Shown piece by piece: positions 10,817-20,333 of a DNA stretch of 64,000 bases. The position numbers and the translations under genes are program-made. This DNA comes from Marinomonas posidonica IVIA-Po-181 (GTDB lineage: Bacteria > Pseudomonadota > Gammaproteobacteria > Pseudomonadales > Marinomonadaceae), in the NCBI RefSeq assembly GCF_000214215.1, contig NC_015559.1, forward strand, positions 3,025,001-3,089,000, written 5' to 3'. The notes under the pieces were generated by a model. It ran no database searches, had not been told where the DNA came from, and saw only the letters and a program-made list of their open reading frames with translations. Position 1 is the stretch's first letter. Each line of letters starts with the position of its first letter.

Positions 10817-11764
10817 TTAGTGGCTTTGTTGATTGAGCCACTGACCAATTTTTAGCATTAGAGAGCCAATGGATTTTAGCCCTCCCAATAATTCAAGCAC
10901 CTTGTCTTCATCCGCTTTATACAACTCACCCAACGCATTATCCAACTCGACTAAAGCTTGATCTAAATGCGTAGGCAAACAAGGTCGTAATTGACCTATT
11001 GTGTGTCTAAAAGGCTGCAACAATACTTCATCCTGCATAAAGAACATGGCCTCCCAATAGACCAGCCACACCTCATACCAATAGGCTGCTAACGCCATAC
11101 GACTGACCGAAGCAATCGGCCTCTGAGGAAATTCAATCTGACCATGCTTAAGCCGAACACCTTTCTGCGCTTTGGAAACCACACTCACTTGGATAGGAAC
11201 ACGCTCCGCAATGCGTAAAGCAAATTCATACAGCGCCGCTTCAGGGCCACTTTTTAGTTCAAGTTCCAGCTCACAAATGCTGTCCTCCCCATAGGGTGAG
11301 GTGACTTTTCCTTGATCACAGACCACTTCCATCTTGGTGTCACCTTGCTGGATATTCCAAACTTGGCGCTGAAAATCGGTACGATAGGCTTGTTGTAAAT
11401 GGCGACTCCACGACATGTCCTGCAAAACATCAGGAAGCGGTACGTCTTTTAACAAAGACAAATCCAAATAATCGTTTTCCAGTTGCCACTCCCATTCACC
11501 TCTGGCATGCATGCCTATTCGGCTTGTGCCTCGCGTTTTTACCGTTTGGATAAATTGATCGTTGACGGCACGAATACGCAATGCCATGCCCCCCAACATC
11601 AATTGGCCATCCTCGGTATCATAATAGGCATTCATTAAGTTAAGAGTTGGCTGGCGGGATACAGTATCATCGTCAGACAGAGCACAAATTTCATCAAGAA
11701 AATCGCTCGCAGACTTGAGATACTCAGACTGAAGCATTAACTTAAGTTCTAGCTCGGTAGCCAT
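10817..11764 (-). CDS. CYTH-domain inorganic triphosphatase, YgiF-like, with a short C-terminal region
   Basis: The CYTH fold hydrolyses inorganic triphosphate in a beta-tunnel using divalent metal. The signature ELELKL is at residues 4-9, and basic and acidic strand residues follow (ALRIRAVNDQF, QTVKTRG, GEWEWQ, CELELELKSG) through about residue 200. E. coli YgiF is 433 residues with a complete C-terminal CHAD domain; here the protein is 315 residues and the last 100 residues are a helical stretch (QPFRHTIGQLRP, LVELDNALGEL) that looks like a reduced CHAD half. The position directly before glnE matches E. coli ygiF. The ATG at 11764 has AGAGG about 10 nt upstream. Confidence 0.85.
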   Translation of the reverse strand: MATELELKLMLQSEYLKSASDFLDEICALSDDDTVSRQPTLNLMNAYYDTEDGQLMLGGMALRIRAVNDQFIQTVKTRGTSRIGMHARGEWEWQLENDYLDLSLLKDVPLPDVLQDMSWSRHLQQAYRTDFQRQVWNIQQGDTKMEVVCDQGKVTSPYGEDSICELELELKSGPEAALYEFALRIAERVPIQVSVVSKAQKGVRLKHGQIEFPQRPIASVSRMALAAYWYEVWLVYWEAMFFMQDEVLLQPFRHTIGQLRPCLPTHLDQALVELDNALGELYKADEDKVLELLGGLKSIGSLMLKIGQWLNQQSH

Positions 11765-11882
11765 AATTTACAAACCTCTAATGTCTTTACCAAACAACAG
11801 CAAAGAAAAACATAACCAAGCAAGTGTAACAGAAGCCCCAGCGTAGTAATATTGGCTAATTATTTGGATTTAAGGAAGGCCT

Positions 11883-13049
11883 ATGCCAGCTCTACCGTCA
11901 CTCATTAATATGATGACTCAACTGATCGCGTCTCCTTCTATCAGTTGCAGCCAAGCCCATTGGGATCAATCCAATAAGGGCGTCATAGAACTGCTGGAAA
12001 CCTGGCTCAGCTCACAAGGTTTTCAGTGTGAAGTCATGTCCCTGCCAGGGCAACCGAACAAGTTCAACTTGATTGCGACCATAGGACAAGGCCCCGGTGG
12101 CTTAGTACTCTCTGGGCACACCGATACCGTTCCGTATGATGAAGGTCGCTGGCAATCCGATCCTTTTACACTACAAGAACGAGATCAAAAGCTTTATGGC
12201 CTTGGCTCCTGTGATATGAAAGGCTTCTTTGCCATTGTATTAGACACCATTCGAGAAATGTCACTTTGCGAGTTGACTGAACCTCTGATCATACTCGCCA
12301 CGGCCGACGAAGAAAGTTCGATGGCTGGCGCTCGAGCGCTGGTTCAACAAAATAAGCTCAATGCCCGCTACGCTTTAATTGGTGAACCCACTTCATTAAC
12401 GCCTATTTATGCCCATAAAGGCATTATGATGGAACGGATTAAAGTGACAGGGCAAGCGGGACATTCTTCTAATCCGGCGCTTGGTAATAATGCCCTTGAT
12501 GCCATGCATAATGTCATGTCTGAGCTTATGACCTTTCGTAATGAACTCAAGCGCGATTACCAAGATGCAAACTTCATCATAGATTACCCAACCATGAACT
12601 TTGGCTGTATTCATGGGGGAGACAACCCAAACCGTATTTGTGGGCGTTGTGAGTTAGAGTTTGACCTTAGAGCGTTACCAGGTATGAGCAATCAGTCTTT
12701 GATGGCAGAAATTGCTCTGCGCCTACCAGGTATCGAAGAAAAAACCGGCACACAAATTCAACTAAATAGTTTGTTTCCGGATGTGCCCTCTTTTTATACG
12801 CCGATTGAATCCGCTATTATTAAAGCTTGTGAAACACTCACTGAGCGCCCAGCCGAAACGGTCGCATTTGCTACCGAAGGCCCTTTCCTCAATCAAATGG
12901 GCATGGAAACCTTGGTGCTTGGTCCTGGTTCGATCGACCAAGCTCACCAGCCCAATGAATTTATGGCGCTGGATCAAATACAACCTATGCAAAAGGTAAT
13001 ACGTGGTTTAATTGAGCGTTTTTGCCTTCAATCTAATGAGTCTAATTAA
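11883..13049 (+). CDS. argE: Acetylornithine deacetylase
   Basis: It hydrolyses N-acetylornithine to ornithine and acetate in the linear arginine pathway. The 388-residue M20 metallopeptidase has the metal and catalytic residues in place: SGHTDTVP (His about 79, Asp about 81), GSCDMKGF (Asp about 111), TADEESSMAG (Glu about 141-142), IGEPT, and a late His in IDQAHQPNE. AAGGAAGG lies just before the ATG at 11883. It overlaps argA by one base (TAATG), so the two are translationally coupled. Carrying both argE (hydrolytic) and argA (de novo acetylation) means the linear, non-cycling arginine pathway. Confidence 0.95.
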   Translation: MPALPSLINMMTQLIASPSISCSQAHWDQSNKGVIELLETWLSSQGFQCEVMSLPGQPNKFNLIATIGQGPGGLVLSGHTDTVPYDEGRWQSDPFTLQERDQKLYGLGSCDMKGFFAIVLDTIREMSLCELTEPLIILATADEESSMAGARALVQQNKLNARYALIGEPTSLTPIYAHKGIMMERIKVTGQAGHSSNPALGNNALDAMHNVMSELMTFRNELKRDYQDANFIIDYPTMNFGCIHGGDNPNRICGRCELEFDLRALPGMSNQSLMAEIALRLPGIEEKTGTQIQLNSLFPDVPSFYTPIESAIIKACETLTERPAETVAFATEGPFLNQMGMETLVLGPGSIDQAHQPNEFMALDQIQPMQKVIRGLIERFCLQSNESN

Positions 13050-14371
13050 TGAGAAGCAGCGTGCCTGAAGAACTCAATTACGTGGACTGGTTCCGCCATT
13101 CCTCTCCTTATATTAATGCCCACCGAGGCAAAACTTTTGTTATCCTCATTCCAGGTGAAGCCGTAGAGTGCACGCACTTTTCAAGCATTATCCATGACTT
13201 GGCATTGCTTGATTCGCTTGGTATTCGCTTGGTGCTCGTGCAAGGTGCGCGACCACAGATCAACCGTGTGCTGTCAAATCATCACTCATCAACCCCATTA
13301 GACAGCGATTATCGGGTCACACCTCAAAGCCAACTTCTGGATGTGATTCAAGCGTCTTCTGCGGTTCGAGTCCAACTGGAAGCACAATTATCCATGGGGC
13401 TATCTAATACTCCAATGGATGGTGCTCGTCTCAAAGTCTGTAGCGGAAACTATGTCATCGGACGCCCACTTGGCGTTGTTGATGGTGTGGATTATGGCCA
13501 CACAGGCGAAGTTCGCCGAATCGATACTGAGGCGATTTTCCGTTTATTAGAAGATGACAACATGGTGCTCTTGCCGCATTTAGGCTTTTCACCCACTGGC
13601 GAAGTGTTCAACCTCAAAAGCGAAGACGTGGCGACGCAGGCCGCCATCCAATTAAAAGCCGATAAATTGATTATTTATACGGATGAAGAAGGTGTCTTCA
13701 ATCAAGCGGGTGAACTCTACTCAGAGCTGTTGGCAAAAGACGCCGAAGCCATCTTAAAAGATCACTCTTTACAACAGCTGACGCAAAACGCTTTGGAAGC
13801 CTGTGTGCAGTCGGTTCGTCACGGCGTGCCACGTGCGCACCTCATTTCCTATCACGAAAACGGAGGTCTGCTCAGAGAACTCTTCACTCGTGAAGGTGCG
13901 GGCACCATGATAGACGAAGACAGTTACGAGCAATTACGTCCCGCCCATATTGATGACGTTGGCGGCATGATGGCCCTACTGGCACCATTGGAAGAAAAAG
14001 GCGCTTTAGTGAGGCGCTCACGAGACTTGTTGGAAAATGAAATCGACCGCTTTATTGTCATCGAACGTGATGGTGCCATTGTGGCTTGTGCCGCCTTGTA
14101 TCCTTTTGAGCAAGAGCACGCTGGTGAACTAGCTTGCTTAGCCGTATCTCCTAATTATCGAGGTTCCAACCGAGGTGAACGCTTACTAAAAGGCATTGAA
14201 CAAGCGGCAAAGGAGCAACATTTAAAGACATTATTCTTGCTCACGACACGCACGGCCCATTGGTTTATTGAGCGTGGTTTTAGTGAAACCACATTGGCCA
14301 GCTTACCCATGCAAAAACAGACGCTTTATAATTATCAGAGAAACTCAAAAATCTTCTCGAAACAATTGTAA
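13049..14371 (+). CDS. argA: Amino-acid N-acetyltransferase (N-acetylglutamate synthase)
   Basis: It makes N-acetylglutamate from glutamate and acetyl-CoA, the first, arginine-inhibited step of arginine synthesis. The 440-residue protein has an amino-acid-kinase fold (about residues 30-280: LVQGARPQI, GVVDGVDYGHTGEVRRID, IIYTDEEGV) fused to a GNAT domain (about 295-430: acetyl-CoA loop YRGSNRGERLL). The ATG at 13049 shares a base with the argE stop and has no clear ribosome site; a GTG at 13061 (MPEELNYVDWFRH) is an alternative close to the Pseudomonas start. A terminator follows. Confidence 0.93.
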   Translation: MRSSVPEELNYVDWFRHSSPYINAHRGKTFVILIPGEAVECTHFSSIIHDLALLDSLGIRLVLVQGARPQINRVLSNHHSSTPLDSDYRVTPQSQLLDVIQASSAVRVQLEAQLSMGLSNTPMDGARLKVCSGNYVIGRPLGVVDGVDYGHTGEVRRIDTEAIFRLLEDDNMVLLPHLGFSPTGEVFNLKSEDVATQAAIQLKADKLIIYTDEEGVFNQAGELYSELLAKDAEAILKDHSLQQLTQNALEACVQSVRHGVPRAHLISYHENGGLLRELFTREGAGTMIDEDSYEQLRPAHIDDVGGMMALLAPLEEKGALVRRSRDLLENEIDRFIVIERDGAIVACAALYPFEQEHAGELACLAVSPNYRGSNRGERLLKGIEQAAKEQHLKTLFLLTTRTAHWFIERGFSETTLASLPMQKQTLYNYQRNSKIFSKQL

Positions 14372-14414
14372 AGTTTAATATCTGGATGCGAAGAAAACAG
14401 CATTCAAAATCATA

Positions 14415-14446
14415 AAAAAGGCGACCATTTGGTCGCCCTTTTTATT
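14415..14446. terminator. Bidirectional terminator between argA and mucD
   Basis: GGCGACC (14420-14426), a 4-nt ATTT loop and GGTCGCC (14431-14437), with AAAAAA on the left and CTTTTTATTTT on the right. It serves both converging genes. Confidence 0.9.
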
Positions 14447-14461
14447 TTCTATAGCACCCTG

Positions 14462-15871
14462 TTATTCAACTATTTTGAACGGAATAAACATGGGATAGCC
14501 CTGACGAATCACCCGCATAGGCACCGAACGCCCCGTTGGTATGTCTTTAGCAATCTTAGTAAAGCCCGACACACTGTCAATACGTTGGCCATTTAACATG
14601 GTAATCACGTCACCTTGCTGCAGGCCATTACGAGCCGCAGTACCACCGAGCACTTGCTCAATCATCACACCGTGGTCAATATTGTAGCTTTTCGCCATGT
14701 CAGCAGGCACTTCACCTACAATCATACCTAAGCGATTCTGATCTTGTTGTGACTGAGCAATGACTTTAGGATCCGCTGGGCGACCCTCTAGCGTAATCTC
14801 AATGGTTTGCTCTTTACCATCTCGGTAAACTTGTGCCGCTACCTCTTTACCTGCTTTCATACCGCCGACAACATAAGGCAACTCACCAGAATGCTCAATC
14901 TCTTCACCATTAAAGCGCATGATGATGTCACCTGATTGTAAGCCCGCTTTCTCAGCCGGTGAATCCGGTAATACACGACTGATTAAAGCGCCTTTTGGAC
15001 GATCAAGACCAAAAGATTCAGCAAGATCATTGCTCACATCTTGAATCAGCACGCCCAACCAAGCACGAGATACTTTACCGTCTTTTTTCAATTGCTCGAC
15101 CACAGACATGGCAACTTTCGATGGAATGGCAAAGGATACCCCCATGAACCCACCTGAACGAGTGTAAATCTGTGAGTTAATACCCACTACTTCACCATCC
15201 AAGTTAAACAGAGGGCCTCCAGAATTTCCTGGATTAATCGCAACATCTGTTTGGATGAAAGGAACATAATTATCAGACGGCAAATTACGACCCGTAGCAC
15301 TGACAATCCCAGCCGTTACTGTGTAATCAAAGCCAAATGGTGAACCGATCGCTAACACCCATTGTCCCGGCTTTAGCTTATCTGAGTCGGCCATTTTAAC
15401 GATCGGCAGATCGTCTGCTTCAATTTTTAACAAGGCCAAATCCGTTCGTGGATCCGTTCCTACCAAGGTCGCCTGGTACTCTCTGCGATCACTTAAACGC
15501 ACATGAATCACATCGGCACCATCAATCACATGATTATTGGTTAACACATAACCATCATGAGAAATAATAAAACCCGAACCAAGAGAGCTACGCTGCCCTT
15601 GCTGTGGCGGACTTTGCTGACCAAAAGGCTGCTGCCCAAAGAAGTGCTTGAAGAACTCATTCAACTCTTCATTATTAGGGCTATATTGACGACCACCATC
15701 ATTGGCCGTTTTCGTGGTCACCGTTTGTTCCGTACTGATGTTCACGACTGCGGGGGAAGCATCATCCACTAACTCTGTAAAGTCAGGCAATGACGCCGCG
15801 TGAGTTAACATGGAAGTCATCATAACCGTGCTGACGACTAACACACTAACGTGTTTAAGCAATCTGTTCAT
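14462..15871 (-). CDS. mucD: Periplasmic serine endoprotease, DegP/MucD family
   Basis: Periplasmic protease and chaperone that removes misfolded envelope proteins and limits sigma-E activation. A signal peptide ends near AHAASLPDF (about residue 26). The trypsin-like domain has the triad His in TNNHVIDGAD (about 114), Asp in TDLALL (about 144) and Ser in GNSGGPL (about 216). Two PDZ domains follow (about 260-350 and 375-465, with GLQSGD and GLQQGD carboxylate-binding loops). At 469 residues it matches MucD/DegP. It is the last gene of rpoE-mucA-mucB-rseC-mucD. A Q-rich linker precedes the protease domain, as in other DegP proteins. Confidence 0.93.
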   Translation of the reverse strand: MNRLLKHVSVLVVSTVMMTSMLTHAASLPDFTELVDDASPAVVNISTEQTVTTKTANDGGRQYSPNNEELNEFFKHFFGQQPFGQQSPPQQGQRSSLGSGFIISHDGYVLTNNHVIDGADVIHVRLSDRREYQATLVGTDPRTDLALLKIEADDLPIVKMADSDKLKPGQWVLAIGSPFGFDYTVTAGIVSATGRNLPSDNYVPFIQTDVAINPGNSGGPLFNLDGEVVGINSQIYTRSGGFMGVSFAIPSKVAMSVVEQLKKDGKVSRAWLGVLIQDVSNDLAESFGLDRPKGALISRVLPDSPAEKAGLQSGDIIMRFNGEEIEHSGELPYVVGGMKAGKEVAAQVYRDGKEQTIEITLEGRPADPKVIAQSQQDQNRLGMIVGEVPADMAKSYNIDHGVMIEQVLGGTAARNGLQQGDVITMLNGQRIDSVSGFTKIAKDIPTGRSVPMRVIRQGYPMFIPFKIVE

Positions 15872-15932
15872 TAATTGGTCTCCTTAAAACGTACCAAATT
15901 CATTACAGTGCCAGGTGAAGAAGGTTTTACAG

Positions 15933-16400
15933 TTAAGGCGAAAACAGCAAAGGGCTGGCTTCATCCTGAACCGATTCAATTCTTAAAACTTTTGGGTAAA
16001 AATCTTGATTATTAGCAGAGCGGTTCGCTTTGTGTCTGGCAAACCACAACCCACCGACAAAGCCCAACAAACTTAGCAACACAGACAGATCATTTGACTC
16101 AGTCCATAAGGAAGGCAGTATTGCGCCGGACACCATACCAAGCAAGGGAATTAAATACATCCACACAGAAGCCTGCAACAGAGTATCTTCTGGAATGCCA
16201 ATGACCACTCGCTGGCCAACCTCGACTGATAATGGATCAACCGCCTTCATGCGCATGCGATTGGCTGGCGATACTTGCGCAATAGCATGATGGCCACAAC
16301 CATGACGAGCACGACAGCTAGTACAGCTGCTGGTACGAATGGTTTCGACCTCAGCAAAGCCAGCTTCAACCGACATCACGGTTCCTGTTTCTTCAATCAT
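15933..16400 (-). CDS. rseC: SoxR-reducing/RseC (MucC) family membrane protein
   Basis: Small inner-membrane regulator, 155 residues. The N-terminal cytoplasmic part holds the family Cys cluster CTSCRARHGCGHH (about residues 28-40), followed by two membrane helices (about 80-97 and 105-120) and a short basic tail. In E. coli RseC mildly affects sigma-E activity and shares its family with RsxC-associated SoxR-reducing components; the exact role here is unknown. The start overlaps the 3' end of mucB by 8 bp, so it belongs to the rpoE operon. Confidence 0.88.
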   Translation of the reverse strand: MIEETGTVMSVEAGFAEVETIRTSSCTSCRARHGCGHHAIAQVSPANRMRMKAVDPLSVEVGQRVVIGIPEDTLLQASVWMYLIPLLGMVSGAILPSLWTESNDLSVLLSLLGFVGGLWFARHKANRSANNQDFYPKVLRIESVQDEASPLLFSP

Positions 16401-17364
16401 TTTCTAGCCTTGGCATAAATACCGTCATCAGTTTTTCGATCGTGGCGCCTGGTACTTCACCCATTATGGTCAATAAATACAACTGATCCTTCACTTTAAA
16501 ACTGCTTACACCGGCCATGGTGGCCCCCATGCCCATAATGGAAATGGGTTTAACAGACATACTAGGTTCGACAAATACCGACACCGTCGCCATGCCATCA
16601 GACAGCAACAGCATACTGGTTCCATGGTTCAACGCTCTTGCTTCAGGCCAAACTAAATGAAACCCTTCTGGCAACCATTCAAATCGCCACAGATTCTTAA
16701 CGCGCTGCGGTAAGACTTGCGTTTGCTTTTTAGCGTGTGTTCCCTTGTTGGGGACAAAATCTTCCTGTTTCAAGTCCGGTGTGAAGTTAACTGAGGTAAA
16801 CTGAACACGCTCTAACAGCTGACCATCTGGTTTAAACACATCGTGTTTTAACAAAAAATGGTTTTCTTTATCTAACCAAAACGCATGACCATAACGGTAC
16901 TCATCTCTTGGCAACAAGCTGACAATAATGGCTTGCCGCCCTGCAATTCGATGCTGACCTTGATTCACTGTCAACTGATAACCTTGCGCTAATCGCTCTT
17001 CATCGACTTTCTTCAAGCTTTTAAAGGGAGCTTTAAAAGGCGAATAGCGATTGTTCATCTGATCATCGGGATAGACACAAGTGATTTTGTCATCAATTCG
17101 AACGACTTCAACCTTATCACCGTCTAAATCCACTAAACTTTCATATTCCATACCTTCCGTGACAATATGGCGTATGCGCATGCCGTTCATATTGGACGCT
17201 TCGGAATGCACAAACACACCATCATAATTGAGATAGTGAAATGACTGAGTCATTTGACGCAACAATTCAACTGCATTTAGCGTTGGTACGGCAGCAATGC
17301 TCCATTGAGCGAAGCAAAGTAAGCACAAGCTTAAACATCTAATCACAACCGGAAAGCGTTTCAT
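16393..17364 (-). CDS. mucB: Periplasmic anti-sigma factor regulator MucB/RseB
   Basis: It binds the periplasmic tail of the MucA anti-sigma factor and shields it from DegS-type cleavage until it senses lipid or LPS intermediates. The 323-residue product starts with a signal peptide (to about residue 24, IAAVP). The N-terminal lipid-binding-like domain (FHYLNYDGVFVHSE, MRIRHIVTEGMEYE) and C-terminal domain (NLWRFEWLPEGF, LLSDGMATVSVFVEP) follow the family pattern. It ends inside the start of rseC and begins 3 nt after the mucA stop. Confidence 0.93.
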   Translation of the reverse strand: MKRFPVVIRCLSLCLLCFAQWSIAAVPTLNAVELLRQMTQSFHYLNYDGVFVHSEASNMNGMRIRHIVTEGMEYESLVDLDGDKVEVVRIDDKITCVYPDDQMNNRYSPFKAPFKSLKKVDEERLAQGYQLTVNQGQHRIAGRQAIIVSLLPRDEYRYGHAFWLDKENHFLLKHDVFKPDGQLLERVQFTSVNFTPDLKQEDFVPNKGTHAKKQTQVLPQRVKNLWRFEWLPEGFHLVWPEARALNHGTSMLLLSDGMATVSVFVEPSMSVKPISIMGMGATMAGVSSFKVKDQLYLLTIMGEVPGATIEKLMTVFMPRLEND

Positions 17365-17367
17365 ACG

Positions 17368-17964
17368 TTACTCTTGCACAGGATAATTAACCACGCGCGC
17401 CATCGGAATCATGCCCTGGCCTACAGTCATAGTAGCTTGTTCTGCGTGTTGACGAAGGTACTGTTGTAGCTTCACATTATCTAACGGTAACCTTTGCTGA
17501 TTTAATTCCGCCAAGGGTGTCACAGGTTGAGCGGCTTTAACTGGTATGACCTCAGCCGTTAATGGCACTTGCGAGGCATCTGGTTTGAGCAATAGGTTAC
17601 CACCTAACACCACGACAAAGGCAACACTCGCCGCCATCGCGATACCAGAAAACATCATTTTCCAATTAACATTCGACTTAGGCAACGACACCTCCTGAGC
17701 AACCGGCTCAGGTGCCTCTCGCTCTTCGCCGTCTGCTTCTAGGGTGTGATGTATGCGCATCAATAGACTGTCTTGTAAGCCAACGGCTACTTGATCATCT
17801 TTGTGAAGGTGTTGTTGAATCGCATGAAACCCTTCCAATTGCCGAGCCAACACATCCGTATCTTGAGCCAACAAGGCTGCAATATCTTGCTCAGTGGCTT
17901 CCCCATCAAACATGGCAGACAAACTGGCCATCGTCTCCGGTGAATGTGTGTTTTGTGATGTCAT
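17368..17964 (-). CDS. mucA: Sigma-E anti-sigma factor MucA/RseA
   Basis: Single-pass inner-membrane protein whose N-terminal cytoplasmic domain binds RpoE. The ATG at 17964 overlaps the rpoE stop (ATGA) and has AGGAG (17971-17975 RC) upstream, giving 198 residues; a longer in-frame start at 18057 would lie inside rpoE and is not credible. The cytoplasmic domain contains LSAMFDGEATEQDIAALL (RseA N-terminal motif, about residues 15-32), the membrane helix is about 103-126, and the periplasmic tail (about 127-198) is the expected target of DegS/AlgW and MucB. It is intact, with no truncation of the mucoid type. Confidence 0.92.
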   Translation of the reverse strand: MTSQNTHSPETMASLSAMFDGEATEQDIAALLAQDTDVLARQLEGFHAIQQHLHKDDQVAVGLQDSLLMRIHHTLEADGEEREAPEPVAQEVSLPKSNVNWKMMFSGIAMAASVAFVVVLGGNLLLKPDASQVPLTAEVIPVKAAQPVTPLAELNQQRLPLDNVKLQQYLRQHAEQATMTVGQGMIPMARVVNYPVQE

Positions 17965-18554
17965 GACGACTCTCCTGCATCCAAAAAAGGACGAATGTGT
18001 TTTTCGACGGCTTCTCGTGCTCGAAAGATACGAGACCGCACCGTTCCAACAGGGCACTCCATGATCAATGAAATATCTTCGTAGCTCAGGCCATCAAACT
18101 CCCTTAGGGTCAATGCACTACGCAACTCCTCAGGTAGCATTTCAATAGCATGATAAATGGCTTTCTCAAGTCGATTGCTGTTCAACTTGGCTTCTGGCGT
18201 GGCAATATCAGACAAAGATTCATAGGTGTTAAACACCTCTTCATTATCCAGCTCAACATCCGACTCAGGAGGTCGACGCGAACGACTTACCAAATGATTC
18301 TTCGCGGTATTGACAGCAATTCGGTATAGCCAAGTATAAAATGCACTTTCACCACGAAAACTATTAATTGACCGATAAGCCTTGATGAAACTTTCCTGAG
18401 CCACGTCTAAGACTTCGCTCTTATCTTGGATATAGCGCCCAATTAACCCCACCACCTTGTATTGGTACTTCACCACCAGCAAATCAAATGCTCGCTTGTC
18501 ACCCTGTTGTACTTTTTCAACTAACGTCTGATCAGAAGACGTTTCGTGCTGCAT
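17961..18554 (-). CDS. rpoE: RNA polymerase sigma factor RpoE/AlgU (sigma-E)
   Basis: ECF sigma factor for envelope stress. From ATG 18554 (MQHETSSDQTLVEKVQQGD) the product is 197 residues, close to AlgU (193); GAGGTG lies 5-6 nt upstream. Longer in-frame starts at 18578 and 18683 have poor ribosome sites and extend beyond family length. Sigma region 2 is at about residues 20-90 (QDVAQESF-like text, NSFRGESAFYTWLYRIAVNT) and region 4 at about 135-185 (TLREFDGLSYEDIS, CPVGTVRSRIFRAREAV). It is the first gene of the rpoE-mucA-mucB-rseC-mucD operon and divergent from nadB, as in E. coli. Confidence 0.95.
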   Translation of the reverse strand: MQHETSSDQTLVEKVQQGDKRAFDLLVVKYQYKVVGLIGRYIQDKSEVLDVAQESFIKAYRSINSFRGESAFYTWLYRIAVNTAKNHLVSRSRRPPESDVELDNEEVFNTYESLSDIATPEAKLNSNRLEKAIYHAIEMLPEELRSALTLREFDGLSYEDISLIMECPVGTVRSRIFRAREAVEKHIRPFLDAGESS

Positions 18555-18604
18555 AGGCACCTCATGTTTCAACGTCATTACCTTGTGCCTTTGCTCGGTA
18601 TTGA

Positions 18605-18634
18605 TTAGAGACAACAAACGGCACAGCAAGTTCC
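18605..18634 (-). promoter_or_regulatory. Candidate sigma-E autoregulatory promoter of rpoE
   Basis: Reading the minus strand, GGAACTT (RC of 18628-18634) is a perfect sigma-E -35 element. TCTCTAA lies 16 nt downstream (RC of 18605-18611), giving a TCT/TCTAA-type -10. RpoE-type genes commonly have an autoregulated promoter of this form. It starts about 50 nt before the chosen start codon. The -10 is not a clean consensus. Confidence 0.55.
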
Positions 18635-18736
18635 CATAAAAACGACAAAGAATCATGAATTTGCATGACTCGGAAGTATTCATTTAATAGCAAGAATAGT
18701 AACATTAATTTTTTCGTCAATAATCAGAATTACATT

Positions 18737-20332
18737 ATGAGTCGACAATACCAACATGACATCGTCATCATTGGCGCTGGCGCAGCGGGTTTAACACTGG
18801 CCCTAGAGCTGGCGGATCAATATCGCGTGGCCATTCTAACCAAAGCCGACATCCGAGAAGGTTCTACCCTTTATGCTCAAGGTGGCGTCGCGGCGGTATT
18901 ATCAGATAAAGACACCATAGATTCTCATATTAATGACACCATCGATGCTGGCGTAGAATTGGGCGACCCTGAAGCCATTCGTTTTACCGTTGAACACTCT
19001 AAAGCCAGCATTGACTGGCTCATCGACCAAGGCGTACCTTTTACTCGATACGGAGAAAGTGACGAATATCATCTAACAAAGGAAGGTGGACACAGCCATA
19101 GACGCATCATTCACAGTGCCGATGCTACTGGACTGGCGATCTCAAAAACTCTGATTAAAAATGCCAGCAACCATCCAAACATTGAATTTTTCCCAGATCG
19201 CGTTGCAGTCGACATCATCACAACACAAAAACTTGGTTTGCCTGGCCCCAACCGCTCTGTTGGAGTGTATGCCTTAAACCTAGACGATGACACGATTGAG
19301 GTCTTCCAAGGGCAATTTATTTCCCTAGCTTGTGGCGGTAGCAGTAAGGTTTATCTGTATACCAGCAACCCAGATACAGCATCGGGAGATGGCATTGCAA
19401 TGGCATGGCGAGCAGGTTGTCGAGTTGCGAACATGGAATTCAACCAATTTCATCCTACTTGTCTATATGATGCTAAAGCCAAAACCTTTTTAATCTCAGA
19501 AGCCGTACGTGGTGAAGGTGGTAAGCTATTGCTGCCTGATGGCTCGCGCTTTATGTCTAAATTTGATCCACGAGCTGAGCTTGCCCCTCGTGACATTGTG
19601 GCCCGCGCCATTGACCATGAAATGAAGCGCCTTGGTATTCCCCATGTGCTGTTAGACATTTCCCACAAAGACCAGGACTTTATCAAGGAACACTTCCCCA
19701 CCATCTACAAACACTGTTTGGAATACGGCCATGATATGACCAAAGGCCCCATTCCTGTGGTTCCAGCCGCCCATTATACCTGTGGTGGCGTTGTGGTAGA
19801 TCGAAACAGCGCGACCGATATAAACAATCTCTATGCCATTGGCGAAACCGCTTACACAGGTTTGCATGGCGCCAATCGACTGGCCAGTAACTCGCTACTT
19901 GAGTGCATCGTCTTTGCTCGTTCAGCCGCCAGCCATATTGCGGCTCACACCACTCCCTTACCAAGCATTGTGATTCCAGATTGGGATGAAAGCCAGGTAA
20001 CCAATTCAGATGAAGATGTGGTGATTACCCACAACTGGCAAGAATTGCGACGTTTTATGTGGGATTATGTGGGCATTGTTCGCACCAATAAACGTTTGCT
20101 TAGAGCCAAACACAGAGTGGACTTATTAAGGTCTGAAATTCAAGAGTTCTATGCCAACTATAAGGTATCGAATGATCTACTAGAGCTACGTAATCTGGCC
20201 GTGGTTGCCGATCTTATTATCCAATCGGCCATGTCACGAAAAGAAAGCCGTGGACTGCACTTTACATTGGATTATCCGGCAAAAATGTCACAAAGTAAGC
20301 CAACCATTCTAACCCCAACACACTCGTGCTGA
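18737..20332 (+). CDS. nadB: L-aspartate oxidase
   Basis: FAD enzyme that oxidises L-aspartate to iminoaspartate for NAD synthesis. The 531-residue protein begins [19 protein letters not shown], with the FAD-binding G-x-G-x-x-G near residue 13. Further family blocks are [10 protein letters not shown] (about 51-60), [34 protein letters not shown], and [20 protein letters not shown] near the FAD end. ATG 18737 fits homologue length; the preceding ribosome site is weak, and an upstream in-frame ATG at 18665 would overlap the rpoE promoter region. Its 3' end is separated from the convergent ygfX by one base, with no terminator seen between them. Confidence 0.94.
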   Translation: MSRQYQHDIVIIGAGAAGLTLALELADQYRVAILTKADIREGSTLYAQGGVAAVLSDKDTIDSHINDTIDAGVELGDPEAIRFTVEHSKASIDWLIDQGVPFTRYGESDEYHLTKEGGHSHRRIIHSADATGLAISKTLIKNASNHPNIEFFPDRVAVDIITTQKLGLPGPNRSVGVYALNLDDDTIEVFQGQFISLACGGSSKVYLYTSNPDTASGDGIAMAWRAGCRVANMEFNQFHPTCLYDAKAKTFLISEAVRGEGGKLLLPDGSRFMSKFDPRAELAPRDIVARAIDHEMKRLGIPHVLLDISHKDQDFIKEHFPTIYKHCLEYGHDMTKGPIPVVPAAHYTCGGVVVDRNSATDINNLYAIGETAYTGLHGANRLASNSLLECIVFARSAASHIAAHTTPLPSIVIPDWDESQVTNSDEDVVITHNWQELRRFMWDYVGIVRTNKRLLRAKHRVDLLRSEIQEFYANYKVSNDLLELRNLAVVADLIIQSAMSRKESRGLHFTLDYPAKMSQSKPTILTPTHSC

Positions 20333-20333
20333 T

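Noticed and set aside
18555..18683. Longer rpoE start
   Set aside because: Exceeds family length and would cover the sigma-E-like promoter.
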